Assembly: GCF_003815015.1 (NCBI RefSeq)
Contig: NZ_RKRE01000003.1
Span: 310,001-374,000 of the forward strand
Origin: Thermodesulfitimonas autotrophica
GTDB lineage: Bacteria > Bacillota > Desulfotomaculia > Desulfotomaculales > Ammonificaceae
Length of the DNA stretch: 64,000 nt
Direction: 5' to 3'
This document shows positions 7,699-15,822 of the stretch, piece after piece. Both the position numbers and the translations under genes were made by a program. Within the stretch, counting starts at the first letter, position 1, and each line of letters starts with the position of its first letter. The notes below the pieces were generated by a model that worked only from the letters and a program-made list of their open reading frames with translations, was not told where the DNA came from and did no database searches.

Positions 7699-9157
7699 GG
7701 GACGCTCCCCCTTTCTTTTTGACCAGGATTACGGCCGTTTTGTCGGCGTAGTAGGTTTCCCAGGCGGGCGCGAAGCGTAAAGCCTGCACCAGCGCTGCAG
7801 CAGCGGGCATAAGCACGTAGTCGATACCATAAGCTTCAAGCAACGCCGGTGCCTCCGGCTCGAGGCGGGTAATCCGGCGGTAATCATCAAAGACTTTAGG
7901 GAAGTAAACGTCTGCCCGGCCGTCGATGAAAACCTTTTCCCCAGGACGGTTCCAGATGAGGTAGCCGCCCCAGCCGTAGTAGTTGAGCATTTTCCCCTTC
8001 AGGGGATGCTCCTTCAGGTAGGCGAGGGCCTTGACCGGGTATTCCTGCGGGTTGGCAAAACGGTAATCAACCGGGTTCTGGGGCGGCGTCCTGCCCGTCA
8101 GAATTACAGCGTAGAGCACGAGGAGCGCGGGAAGGAGAGCGTATTTCACCGCGCCTTTAAGGTGGGTTTTCCAGCGCAATTCGGGCCGGCAGTAGTTAGC
8201 CCAGAGGAGGCCGTTGACTAACAGCGCGTAGGCGATGAAGCGGGCGTGAGTGAAGGCGGCGGCGCCGCAAAGCAGGAAGAGCGCGAGGTCAAAGAGGCGG
8301 ATGCGCTGCGGGGTGAGGAGCAGGAGCAAAAAGGTGCCCAGATAGTAAACGAGGAAGAGCTGGTTATAAGGGTTGTGAAAGTCCGGGGAGAGCCACTCCT
8401 GGATGTTATCCATCATTTCACTCGCGCCGATGGTGCTGAACGGGTAAACGAGAAGCTTGCCGCCGTTCGGGTTAAGGGCAGCAGCGGCCACACAGAGAGC
8501 CAATACCAGAAGAAGCCGCGCCAGGGCCATTTTATCGTGGTGCCGCCTGGCGAGTTTCTCGTGCCGGAGTGGGACCAGGCCGCAGCAGGTATAAAGAAGC
8601 AGAAGCGCCGGCCCTAAGAAAAAGGAGCCGTGATTGTTGGCCCACAGTGCTGTGAGCAGCGGGAGGAGGAAGAGGCGGTCCTCTCCCCGGTCGTAGCGGT
8701 GGAGGACGTGAAGAAAGGCAACGAAAAGGGCGTAGGAGATTACCTGGGGTCTAAGCTCGAGGAAAGGATAGAGCATTTCGCCCGTGATGAGCAGCACCAG
8801 CGCGGCAACGAAAAAAGGGCCTTTTGCCGTGGTCAACAGCCGCCAGTAAAGGAGAAAGAGCACACTGGCCACCGCGAGGAGGAAGGAGAGCACCCCCCAG
8901 AATTGCCCGGCAGCATAAGCGAGGTAAAGAAGAACCTCCGCGAGCCACTCGTGCGTAACCCAGGGCTTCCCCGCTACGGTCCAGGAGAAAGGGTCCGCAT
9001 GCGGTACAGAGCGGGTTTGCACAATATACTTTCCCGCCGCCAGATGCCACCAGGTATCGGGATCGCTAATCCCGCCGCTAAAGGCGGTCACGATGAAGAG
9101 CAGAAGACCAGAAATTAGCAGAAAGAGAAATAAGTGACGCCAAAGAGTTTCCTTCAA
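7688..9157 (-). CDS. Polytopic membrane protein, GT-C-like (DPDTWWHL type)
   Basis: A 489-residue protein with about eleven hydrophobic segments and a soluble C-terminal part. After helix 1 comes SDPDTWWHLAAGKYI (D32, D34), then PHADPFSWT and WVTHEWLAE. This loop-1 signature belongs to a widespread, uncharacterised GT-C-like family. The tail contains FIDGRADVYF and YGIDYVLM, also family-typical. It is the first gene of the five-gene minus-strand cluster and overlaps the GT2 gene. A role as extracytoplasmic glycosyltransferase is inferred from fold and neighbours. Confidence 0.75.
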   Translation of the reverse strand: MKETLWRHLFLFLLISGLLLFIVTAFSGGISDPDTWWHLAAGKYIVQTRSVPHADPFSWTVAGKPWVTHEWLAEVLLYLAYAAGQFWGVLSFLLAVASVLFLLYWRLLTTAKGPFFVAALVLLITGEMLYPFLELRPQVISYALFVAFLHVLHRYDRGEDRLFLLPLLTALWANNHGSFFLGPALLLLYTCCGLVPLRHEKLARRHHDKMALARLLLVLALCVAAAALNPNGGKLLVYPFSTIGASEMMDNIQEWLSPDFHNPYNQLFLVYYLGTFLLLLLTPQRIRLFDLALFLLCGAAAFTHARFIAYALLVNGLLWANYCRPELRWKTHLKGAVKYALLPALLVLYAVILTGRTPPQNPVDYRFANPQEYPVKALAYLKEHPLKGKMLNYYGWGGYLIWNRPGEKVFIDGRADVYFPKVFDDYRRITRLEPEAPALLEAYGIDYVLMPAAAALVQALRFAPAWETYYADKTAVILVKKKGGASRAR

Positions 9158-9293
9158 ACCAAGATTCTCCTGCTTCCGAGGTTTCCAAAATAGTTATCGG
9201 CGCGTTTTGGCGTTTCTTTCCCCCGGGTTGCGAAACTTTTAGCAGGACTAGTTACCCGGAGTGCAAAATAATAGAAAGAGGGGTGGTGAGAAA

Positions 9294-9818
9294 ATGCCCG
9301 CCAAAGTGGTGCGGGTAATTACGGAACGGGCGTCGGTGCGCCGTTTCAAGAACGAGCCGGTGGCGCGGGAGGTGATCGAGAATCTCATAGAAGCTGCCCG
9401 CTGGGCGCCTTCAGCAGGAAACCTGCAGCCCTGGTTTTTTTATGTGGTTACCGATCCCGGACGGCGGCGTTGCCTGGCGGCGGCGGCGCTGAATCAGGGT
9501 TTTATCGCGGCGGCGCCGGTCGTGATCGTGGTCTGCGCTGAACCTGCCCGCTCCGCACAGTATTACGGGGAGCGGGGCCGGCACCTTTACTGTATCCAGG
9601 ATACGGCGGCGGCGACGCAAAACATCTTGCTGGCGGCGACCGCGTACGGGCTTGGCTCCTGTTGGGTTGGGGCCTTTGACGAGAACCAGGTGCGCCAGTG
9701 CATCGGGATACCGGCGGAGCTTCGCCCGGTGGCGCTGGTGGCGCTCGGCTATCCGGAGGCTTCTGCGGAGAAGAGGCCCGGGCGGCGGAGCCTCGAAGAC
9801 ATAAGGAAGTATGTTTAG
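9294..9818 (+). CDS. Nitroreductase family protein
   Basis: A 174-residue FMN-dependent oxidoreductase. The N-terminal ITERASVRRFKNEPV and the RWAPSAGNLQPW segment contact FMN in this family. GLGSCWVGAFDENQVR and the Arg/Pro-rich ending complete the fold. It is a short, single-domain member without an iron-sulfur extension, and the substrate is unknown. I chose the ATG preceded by GGGGTGGTGAG; an upstream ATG 11 codons earlier lacks such a site. It stands alone between divergent glycan genes and an alcohol dehydrogenase that starts 62 bases later. Confidence 0.88.
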   Translation: MPAKVVRVITERASVRRFKNEPVAREVIENLIEAARWAPSAGNLQPWFFYVVTDPGRRRCLAAAALNQGFIAAAPVVIVVCAEPARSAQYYGERGRHLYCIQDTAAATQNILLAATAYGLGSCWVGAFDENQVRQCIGIPAELRPVALVALGYPEASAEKRPGRRSLEDIRKYV

Positions 9819-9880
9819 GGGATAGAAAGTGCGGGGCGCGAGAAAAGATTGATATCTGGGGCGAAAGGGGTTTGGTGTAG

Positions 9881-11029
9881 TTGCTTTTTGATCTGTACCT
9901 GCCGCAGCGCGTTCTTTTTGGGCCCGGAAGCACTTATCGCCTGGGCGAAGAAGCGCGACGTTTCGGGAAAAAGGTTTTGCTGGTGACGGGGCGGCGCAGC
10001 CTCAAGGAAACCGGAAACTTCGAGCGGGTGACCACGCCCTTTGTGGCGGCGAAGATTGAGGTTGCCTTTTTCGACCAGGTGGATCCGGAGCCTACGCTCG
10101 ACACGGTTGAGGCGGTGCGGGAGTGCGCGCGCCAGGAGAAATGTGCGGTCATGGTGGCGGTTGGCGGCGGCAGCGTGCTTGATGCGGTTAAGGCGGCGGC
10201 GGGTCTTTTTTACGAAGAGGGCCCGGTGAAAGACTACTTTTACGGGCGCGAGATAACGAAACATAGGTTTCCCTGGATTGCGGTGCCCACCACCGCAGGA
10301 AGCGGTTCCGAGGCGACAACCAACGCGGTGCTGATCGACCGGGAAGCGAAGAAGAAACAGAGCCTGCGCCACCCCTTCTGGCTGCCTGAGGTGGCCGTGG
10401 TGGACCCGATTTTAACGATGGCGCAATCCCGGGAGCTTACGGCGCGGGCGGGCTTGGATGCCCTCACCCACGCGATTGAGGCTTATACCTACCGTTTTGC
10501 CAACCCCTTGAGTAACGCGGTGAGTTGCGAGGCCGTCCGGTTGATTGTTCAGAATATCCATACCGCCTACCGCGTGGGAAGGAACCGGGACGCGCGGGAG
10601 CGGGTAATGCAGGGAAGTTTCCTATCGGGAATGGCCATTCAGAACGCCGGCGTGGGGGCGGTCCACGCGCTCGCCCATACGATCGGCGTTCGCTATAATC
10701 AGCCGCACGGGCTTGTCTGCGGGGTGCTCCTCCCCCACATCATGGCCTTTAACCTGCCGTTAGTGGAGGAGAAGTACGCCGCCCTGGCGGTGGTGGCTGG
10801 TGTGGTGCCGCCGGGGACGGATACGACTGCGGCGGCGACCCGTTTTGTGGCGTACGTCCGCCGGCTGGTGGAGAAGTTAGGGCTACCGTCCCGGATTGGT
10901 GCGCTGGGCGTGAAAGAGGCGGATATCGACGAACTGGTGGAAGCCACCCTGCCGGCAAATTCCCTCAAGACAAATCCCCGGCGCGTTACCCGTCCGGAGC
11001 TGAAAGAGATTTTGCACCAGGCCTTATAA
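9881..11029 (+). CDS. Iron-containing alcohol dehydrogenase
   Basis: A 382-residue group III (Fe-dependent) alcohol dehydrogenase. It shows the nucleotide-binding VGGGSVLDAVKAAA, the PTTAGSGSEATTNAVL motif, and metal-site segments DALTHAIEAY, VHALAHTIG and a following QPHG. These supply the Asp and three His ligands of the active-site iron. Start is TTG, with GAAAGGGG ten bases upstream. It reduces aldehydes or ketones, or oxidises alcohols, with NAD(P)H; the substrate is not evident. The end overlaps the convergent DUF763 gene by six bases. Confidence 0.92.
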   Translation: MLFDLYLPQRVLFGPGSTYRLGEEARRFGKKVLLVTGRRSLKETGNFERVTTPFVAAKIEVAFFDQVDPEPTLDTVEAVRECARQEKCAVMVAVGGGSVLDAVKAAAGLFYEEGPVKDYFYGREITKHRFPWIAVPTTAGSGSEATTNAVLIDREAKKKQSLRHPFWLPEVAVVDPILTMAQSRELTARAGLDALTHAIEAYTYRFANPLSNAVSCEAVRLIVQNIHTAYRVGRNRDARERVMQGSFLSGMAIQNAGVGAVHALAHTIGVRYNQPHGLVCGVLLPHIMAFNLPLVEEKYAALAVVAGVVPPGTDTTAAATRFVAYVRRLVEKLGLPSRIGALGVKEADIDELVEATLPANSLKTNPRRVTRPELKEILHQAL

Positions 11030-12109
11030 GCCTTCGTAGCGGGCGAGCCGGGCCAGGGCCTGCCGTTTTTCGCTGTACCCGAGGCGGGACTGCTCCACCG
11101 CCCGCTTCAAGACCCGGATGCTGTGTTCGTAGGTGGCCCGGTCTACGGGGTAGGGAGTGCCGTCTTTGCCGCCGTGGGCAAAGGCGAAACGGGCCGGGTC
11201 CCGGTAGCTGAGCGGCGTTCCGTAGACGAGTTCCGCAATGAGGCTGAGCGCCCTGATGCCCCGCGGACCTACACCCGGAGTTTCTAACAAAGCGACGAAG
11301 TCTTGGGGCGCGCGATCGTAGCTTTTTTCAAAGACGGTTTTCAGGCGCCCGGGGTCGAGGTCTTCGAGGAGCAACTGGTGCCGGTCGGGCAGGTCAAGTA
11401 TCCGGTCGTGGATGCGTTTGATGTCGGCCACCAGCTTCTCCGGCCGCTCTCGCGTGAGTGCCGGCAGGCTCTGGCGGGCGGCTTCACTTTCTTGAGCCAC
11501 GAGGTTGAGGGTTAAACCCCTGACGTCGCAGCAAACTGCTGTGTGGGGTTCGACGACGAAATCGCGGCAGGCCTCCGAAAGCCAGTGGTAGCGGCGCGCG
11601 CGCCGGGCGGCCGCATTCATCCCCTGCTGGATCACTACCCAGGTCCCCTGCGACGAGAAGATGAAGGTATGGTGGTAGAGGTCATAGCCATCTTGGACCG
11701 CCGCCTGGTCCACTTTGGCGGCGAGGCGGGAAGCACGCACCAAGTCTTCCGGGTTCGCCTTGAGGGGGTGCCGGGCGCCAAGCCGCAGGATCTCCTCCGG
11801 GGTTTTAAACGCCGTCGCTCCTTTGCCGCCGCAGACGAAGAGGCCGAGGTCCCGCTCACAGCCCCGCACGGCTTCTTTTAAGGCGCCGCAGACGGTGGTG
11901 GTGAGCCCCGAGGAGTGCCAGTCAAAGCCGAGGACGCAGCCGAAGGCCTGGAACCAGAAAGGGTCGCTCAGCCGCCGCAAAACTTCGGCTGGTCCGGCTT
12001 CAACCACTAAGAGTTCAACGATGGTCTGGCTGAGCGCCACCATCTTCTCGAAGAGCCAGCGGGGGCACTTCCCGGCGTGAAGTGGCAGGTTAGCGATTCC
12101 GGTGCGCAC
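11024..12109 (-). CDS. DUF763 domain protein
   Basis: A 361-residue protein that matches DUF763 along its whole length: MRTGIANLPLHAGKCPRWLF at the start, a central HHTFIFSSQGTWVVIQQGMN segment, then a helix-hairpin-helix-like LLETPGVGPRGIRALSLIAE near residue 270. The family occurs in archaea and thermophilic bacteria. A nucleic-acid role is suspected because of the helix-hairpin-helix stretch, but none is proven. It is transcribed divergently from sigI. Confidence 0.88.
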   Translation of the reverse strand: MRTGIANLPLHAGKCPRWLFEKMVALSQTIVELLVVEAGPAEVLRRLSDPFWFQAFGCVLGFDWHSSGLTTTVCGALKEAVRGCERDLGLFVCGGKGATAFKTPEEILRLGARHPLKANPEDLVRASRLAAKVDQAAVQDGYDLYHHTFIFSSQGTWVVIQQGMNAAARRARRYHWLSEACRDFVVEPHTAVCCDVRGLTLNLVAQESEAARQSLPALTRERPEKLVADIKRIHDRILDLPDRHQLLLEDLDPGRLKTVFEKSYDRAPQDFVALLETPGVGPRGIRALSLIAELVYGTPLSYRDPARFAFAHGGKDGTPYPVDRATYEHSIRVLKRAVEQSRLGYSEKRQALARLARYEGL

Positions 12110-12179
12110 GGACGCAAGTCTCCTCTCTAAGAAATAATTTACCCCTTATTGCCGCTGCTGGACAATAGCCTTCAGGTTC

Positions 12180-12220
12180 GCGGCTGCCTACCCCCAGAAA
12201 GCGGCAGCCGCCAAGCGAAT
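12180..12220 (+). promoter_or_regulatory. Hairpin with candidate SigI-type promoter upstream of sigI
   Basis: A perfect 9-base inverted repeat (GCGGCTGCC at 12180-12188, GGCAGCCGC at 12203-12211) encloses ACCCCC (12190-12195). CGAA follows at 12216-12219. ACCCCC and CGAA resemble the -35 and -10 elements described for SigI promoters, which would fit sigI autoregulation. The 20-base spacing and the hairpin make this tentative. A second small inverted repeat (GTTTGC / GCAAAC, 12330-12348) lies next to the sigI ribosome site. Confidence 0.35.
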
Positions 12221-12361
12221 TCCAGAGTCGAGAGGAGAAAGAGGCGGTTTACCGGTTGCCCGCGCGAGTGCCCGGAGTCCGTTGGGAAGGAAGGAGATGG
12301 ACGCTGCCCGGCGAAAAGATGAAATGAGGGTTTGCGGTGACGGCAAACGAGGTGTAGCCGG

Positions 12362-13063
12362 GTGGAGGAGCTAAGGATTAGGGAAGAACTGCTGCACCGG
12401 GCGCGGCGCGGCGACCGGCAGGCGCGGGAGGAATTGTTAGCGCGCCACCGGCACTTTATCTTGAGCGTAGCCGCCGCGTGCTCGCGACAACCGCTGACGT
12501 GGAGTGACGATGCGGCGAGTATCGCCCTGATCGCCTTCAACGAGGCGGTCGATTCCTACGATGAGGACCGGGGGGTGCCTTTTTTGGCCTTCGCTCGCCT
12601 GGTCATTAGAAGCCGGATTGCAGATTTTTACCGGCGGGAAGGGCGGGTGGCGGCGGAAAGCCTTGAGGAAATCGCGGCGGCGGGAGGGGCGGCGGTCGGA
12701 CAGGTCGCGCGGGAACGCTTCACTGAGGAGGAGTTGCTCAGGGAACGGCGCGAAGAGATCGAGCGGTACCGCAAGCTGCTCGCCGAGTTCGGCTTAAGCT
12801 TCCGTGATCTGGTAGCGGCGGCGCCCAAACACCGGGATGCCCGGGCCAACCTTCTCCGGGTGGCCCGGGTGCTGGCGGAAAACCGGGAGCTCTTCCGGTA
12901 CTTAATGGAGAAGAAGCGCGTTCCCCTCAACGAGCTCGCGCTCTTGACTGGCGTACCCCGCAAAACCCTTGAACGGGGACGCCGGTACATCTTGGCGGTA
13001 AGCTTGATTTTAGGACAGCCGGAAGAGTTCACTTACCTTTACGGGCATCTCAAGTACTGTTAA
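12362..13063 (+). CDS. sigI: RNA polymerase sigma factor SigI
   Basis: A 233-residue sigma-70-like factor of the SigI group. The region-2 equivalent is clear (RARRGDRQAREELLARHRHF; SIALIAFNEAVDSYDEDRGV; FLAFARLVIRSRIADFYRRE), and the C-terminal half carries the SigI-specific domain with LALLTGVPRKTLERGRRYI as the probable DNA-recognition helix. The GTG start follows GAGGTG. rsgI begins 18 bases after the stop, the standard sigI-rsgI arrangement, in which SigI is held by its membrane anti-sigma partner until an outside signal arrives. SigI controls heat and envelope stress genes in Bacillus and polysaccharide degradation in Clostridium thermocellum. Confidence 0.93.
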   Translation: MEELRIREELLHRARRGDRQAREELLARHRHFILSVAAACSRQPLTWSDDAASIALIAFNEAVDSYDEDRGVPFLAFARLVIRSRIADFYRREGRVAAESLEEIAAAGGAAVGQVARERFTEEELLRERREEIERYRKLLAEFGLSFRDLVAAAPKHRDARANLLRVARVLAENRELFRYLMEKKRVPLNELALLTGVPRKTLERGRRYILAVSLILGQPEEFTYLYGHLKYC

Positions 13064-13081
13064 CAGGAAAGGGGGAGAAGG

Positions 13082-14290
13082 ATGAGACGCCGGGAAAAGG
13101 GGCTGCTTTTGGAGAAAAACGGCAACGGAATCGTTCTTACCCCCGACGGCGATTTCCGTTTTGTTCCTTCTCCCGCAGCGGAAGTGGGGGCGGAGATAAC
13201 GCTCACTGGTGTCCCTGCGGTACGCTGGTGGCTTCTCTCTATAGCGGCGGCGCTAACGGTCGTTTTTATCGGTCTGGGGCTGTACCGCTATTTCCTGCCT
13301 ACTCCCGTGGCCTACGTGGCCCTCGATATCAACCCGAGCCTTGAATTGGGGCTCGACCGGCAGGAGCGGGTGGTTCGGGTTGAGGCCTTGAACGGCGATG
13401 CCGTGCGCCTGACGGCAGGGGTAAAGTTGCGCGGCCTGCCGGTGACCGAGGCGGTTAAAGCGCTCATCTGCCGTGCGGCGGAACTGGGTTATGTGAGCGC
13501 CCGGCGGGAGGGCGTGGTGTTGCTTACGGTGGTGCCGGTGCGGGAGGGTGAACCGGTGCCGCGGGCGGCCGATCTGGCACAAGCGGCCGGGCAGGCGGTG
13601 GCGAAAAGAGACCTACAGGTTAAGGTGGTGGCTACGGCCGTGCCGGCAAAATACCGAGAGGAAGCCCACCGGTTGGGGCTCTCGCCGGGGAGATACGTGC
13701 TTAAAATGGGTGCGTCCCGTGCCGGGAAGCCGGTGACGGTGCAGGAACTGAAGCGGGAGGGCCTGGCGCGGCTCGAGGCGCACCGGCGGGTTCCCGTCGA
13801 GGAACTGGTGCGGGCGGGCCAGCAGGATGGGGTAGTCGTGGTGCCGGCAAAAATCGGGCGGTGGGCTGCCGTCCGGGAGAAAGAGGAGCACGGGCGAGAT
13901 GAGGCAGGGGCGCCCGAAGGGAATCCGGTCGAAGAAAAAACCGGCGCAGGGAAGGCACAGCCCGGCGGCGCGGGCGGATTACGGCGGCCGTCTCGGGACG
14001 GGGCAAAGCCGCCGGAGGGAGTTACCGGAGGGCGTTTGCAAGAAGAAAAACAGGGGTTAGAAGAGAGACGGGGTGCGGCGAAGCTGCGTCCGGAAGAAGG
14101 CGTGCGGGAGAAGGTATACGGTCCCGGGATGTCCGAACGGCAGGTTACAAGGAAAAGCGGGCGTGCCGACCGAGGGGGTGGGAGCATCACCGGGAAGGTT
14201 TACCGGAGCGAGGGTGGGGAAGTAGGAAACGGTGCGGCTGTAGAAACCTCGCGCCCAGAAAGTTGCGGGCAAAGATCTGCTGGGGATTAG
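13082..14290 (+). CDS. rsgI: RsgI-type membrane anti-sigma-I factor
   Basis: A 402-residue single-pass protein. Residues 1-45 form the cytoplasmic RsgI N-terminal domain that binds SigI (GLLLEKNGNGIVLTPDGDF). The membrane helix is about 49-71. Next is the extracellular periplasmic-type domain beginning AYVALDINPSLELGLD, the conserved RsgI segment where regulated cleavage occurs in relatives. From about 265 to the end the protein is a Gly/Lys/Glu/Arg-rich, probably disordered tail with no carbohydrate-binding or protease module. A rhomboid intramembrane protease is encoded next; a role in RsgI processing is only a guess. Confidence 0.9.
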   Translation: MRRREKGLLLEKNGNGIVLTPDGDFRFVPSPAAEVGAEITLTGVPAVRWWLLSIAAALTVVFIGLGLYRYFLPTPVAYVALDINPSLELGLDRQERVVRVEALNGDAVRLTAGVKLRGLPVTEAVKALICRAAELGYVSARREGVVLLTVVPVREGEPVPRAADLAQAAGQAVAKRDLQVKVVATAVPAKYREEAHRLGLSPGRYVLKMGASRAGKPVTVQELKREGLARLEAHRRVPVEELVRAGQQDGVVVVPAKIGRWAAVREKEEHGRDEAGAPEGNPVEEKTGAGKAQPGGAGGLRRPSRDGAKPPEGVTGGRLQEEKQGLEERRGAAKLRPEEGVREKVYGPGMSERQVTRKSGRADRGGGSITGKVYRSEGGEVGNGAAVETSRPESCGQRSAGD

Positions 14291-14393
14291 CGGTCGCGAA
14301 GAGTTATGCCGGCCAAAATTTTCCCCGAGTTCTATGTAACACCCCGGTCCTGGGGTGGTATCATTTTATAAACGGCAATTCGCGGAGGGGAAA

Positions 14394-15053
14394 ATGATAC
14401 CGCTACGTGATACCATTCGCTCCCGGACCTTCCCGGTCGTAACCGTGGCGCTTATCGCCGCCAATATCCTTATCTTTCTCCATGAGGCTTCCCTTTCCGA
14501 AGCAGAGCTCCAGATGTTAGCGCGGACTTACGGAGTGGTGCCGGCGCGAGACCTGCCGGCCCTTATTTACCATCCCTTGAGTCTTGGCACCTATATCCCT
14601 TTCCTGACCGCCATGTTTCTCCACGGGGGCTGGTTTCATGTCCTCGGCAACATGCTCTATCTCTGGGTCTTCGGGGATAATGTTGAGGATGCGATGGGTC
14701 GCGGGCGCTTTCTTCTTTTCTACTTGCTGGCTGGTTTTGCCGGGAGTCTTGCTCACGTCCTGGCCAATCCGGGCACGACGGTCCCGACGATCGGGGCCAG
14801 CGGGGCGGTGGCGGGTGTCCTGGGCGCCTACTTCGTGAGTTTCCCCCGTTCGCGGGTTTTAAGCCTCGTCCCCATTTTCTTTTTCATTACCCTGGTCGAA
14901 CTGCCCGCGGTGCTCTTCCTTTTCCTCTGGTTCGCGATGCAGCTTTTGAACGGCGTTGCTTCCCTGGCGATACCGGGGCAGACCGTTGCCTGGTGGGCGC
15001 ACATCGGGGGCTTCCTTTCGGGGGCGCTTTTGGTGAAGTTCTTCCGGCGTTAG
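14394..15053 (+). CDS. Rhomboid family intramembrane serine protease
   Basis: A 219-residue protein with about six or seven membrane helices. HGGWFHVLGNMLYLWVFG is the loop-1/TM2 signature, GASGAVAGVLGAYF carries the catalytic serine, and AHIGGFLSGALL the catalytic histidine. It should cleave membrane proteins within or near the bilayer. The ATG chosen has GGAGGGG five bases upstream; an in-frame upstream start lacks one. Its stop overlaps the convergent EcsC-like gene by four bases. Substrates are unknown. Confidence 0.92.
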   Translation: MIPLRDTIRSRTFPVVTVALIAANILIFLHEASLSEAELQMLARTYGVVPARDLPALIYHPLSLGTYIPFLTAMFLHGGWFHVLGNMLYLWVFGDNVEDAMGRGRFLLFYLLAGFAGSLAHVLANPGTTVPTIGASGAVAGVLGAYFVSFPRSRVLSLVPIFFFITLVELPAVLFLFLWFAMQLLNGVASLAIPGQTVAWWAHIGGFLSGALLVKFFRR

Positions 15054-15670
15054 AGGGCGGTGACGTCGATCACCGGTCCGTTTTCCTCACCGCTCCTCTC
15101 GCGGTAAAACTTGAGGACTTTGGCCCCGATGGCCCGCGCGAAAAAGTAGTTGATTATTCCCGCAACGAATATTCCGGCGAACGGCAAGAGGCGGGGGACG
15201 AGTTGGCGCTGGCTGGCGCGTACCCCCAGCCCCAGGAGGACCTTTTCGGTGAGTTCGGCGGTGAGCTGCCTGGAAAGCTGGGCCGCCGCCAGGCGGCTTA
15301 GGCGCTGGTTGACCGTGTGGATCCCAGCAGCGAGCGCAAAGGCCATAAAAGCTTCCCGCTGGGCTTCGAGGGTTGCCGGGTCGCGGCCGTAGAGGGTGGC
15401 CAGTTCGAGAACAAGGCGGGTGACGGCGAAGCCAAGAATGGTGATGTCCACGGCCGCGCCACTGAGCAGCGCGATCAGAGTTCCGAGTCCGGGCATAACC
15501 GCCGGCAGGGCGGTAAGCGCCCCGGCAATGGCGCACCACCAGCATTTTTCCCGGATGAGGCCCCAGGCGAGCTCTTCCCGGCTCAGTTCCGGGAACTGCG
15601 CCCGCAGTTCTTTGATGCGCTGGTGAATGGCGCCAAGGCTTTCCGCGCTGAAGGGGTTAAAGCCAAACAT
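15050..15670 (-). CDS. EcsC/DUF697-like membrane protein
   Basis: A 206-residue protein. A soluble N-terminal region is followed by hydrophobic stretches (AIAGALTALPAVMPGLGTLIAL, VDITILGFAVTRLVLELA) separated by a helical part, then FAGIFVAGIINYFFARAIGAKVLKFY near the C-terminus. This arrangement, with the Pro-Gly turn between two hydrophobic segments, resembles the EcsC and DUF697 families. The function is unknown. It faces mqnD divergently. Confidence 0.65.
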   Translation of the reverse strand: MFGFNPFSAESLGAIHQRIKELRAQFPELSREELAWGLIREKCWWCAIAGALTALPAVMPGLGTLIALLSGAAVDITILGFAVTRLVLELATLYGRDPATLEAQREAFMAFALAAGIHTVNQRLSRLAAAQLSRQLTAELTEKVLLGLGVRASQRQLVPRLLPFAGIFVAGIINYFFARAIGAKVLKFYRERSGEENGPVIDVTAL

Positions 15671-15765
15671 TATTTGCTCCTTAGGCGCTTGGTGGTGATT
15701 ATATTATGGGGCGGGTACGCCGGGGCAGTCAACCCCGGGGCGGTCGCGGGAAGGCTGGTGGGTAG

Positions 15766-15793
15766 TTCAAAATGCGCGGGCCTGTGTTATAAT
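15766..15793 (+). promoter_or_regulatory. Sigma-A-type promoter of the mqnD operon
   Basis: A perfect -10 element TATAAT (15788-15793) stands 30 bases before the mqnD start. TTCAAA (15766-15771) is a weak -35 match at 16 bases. It probably drives mqnD and the downstream rfbD and glycosyltransferase genes, whose spacings are short. Confidence 0.6.
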
Positions 15794-15822
15794 GTCGGGT
15801 AAAAAGAAGGGAGCGGTTTTTC

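Noticed and set aside
6799..7722. 307-codon open frame antisense to the GT2 gene
   Set aside because: The GT2 reading has all catalytic motifs; the antisense product has none.
12181..12210. Rho-independent terminator upstream of sigI
   Set aside because: The stem is good but no U-run follows on either strand, and no gene ends there.
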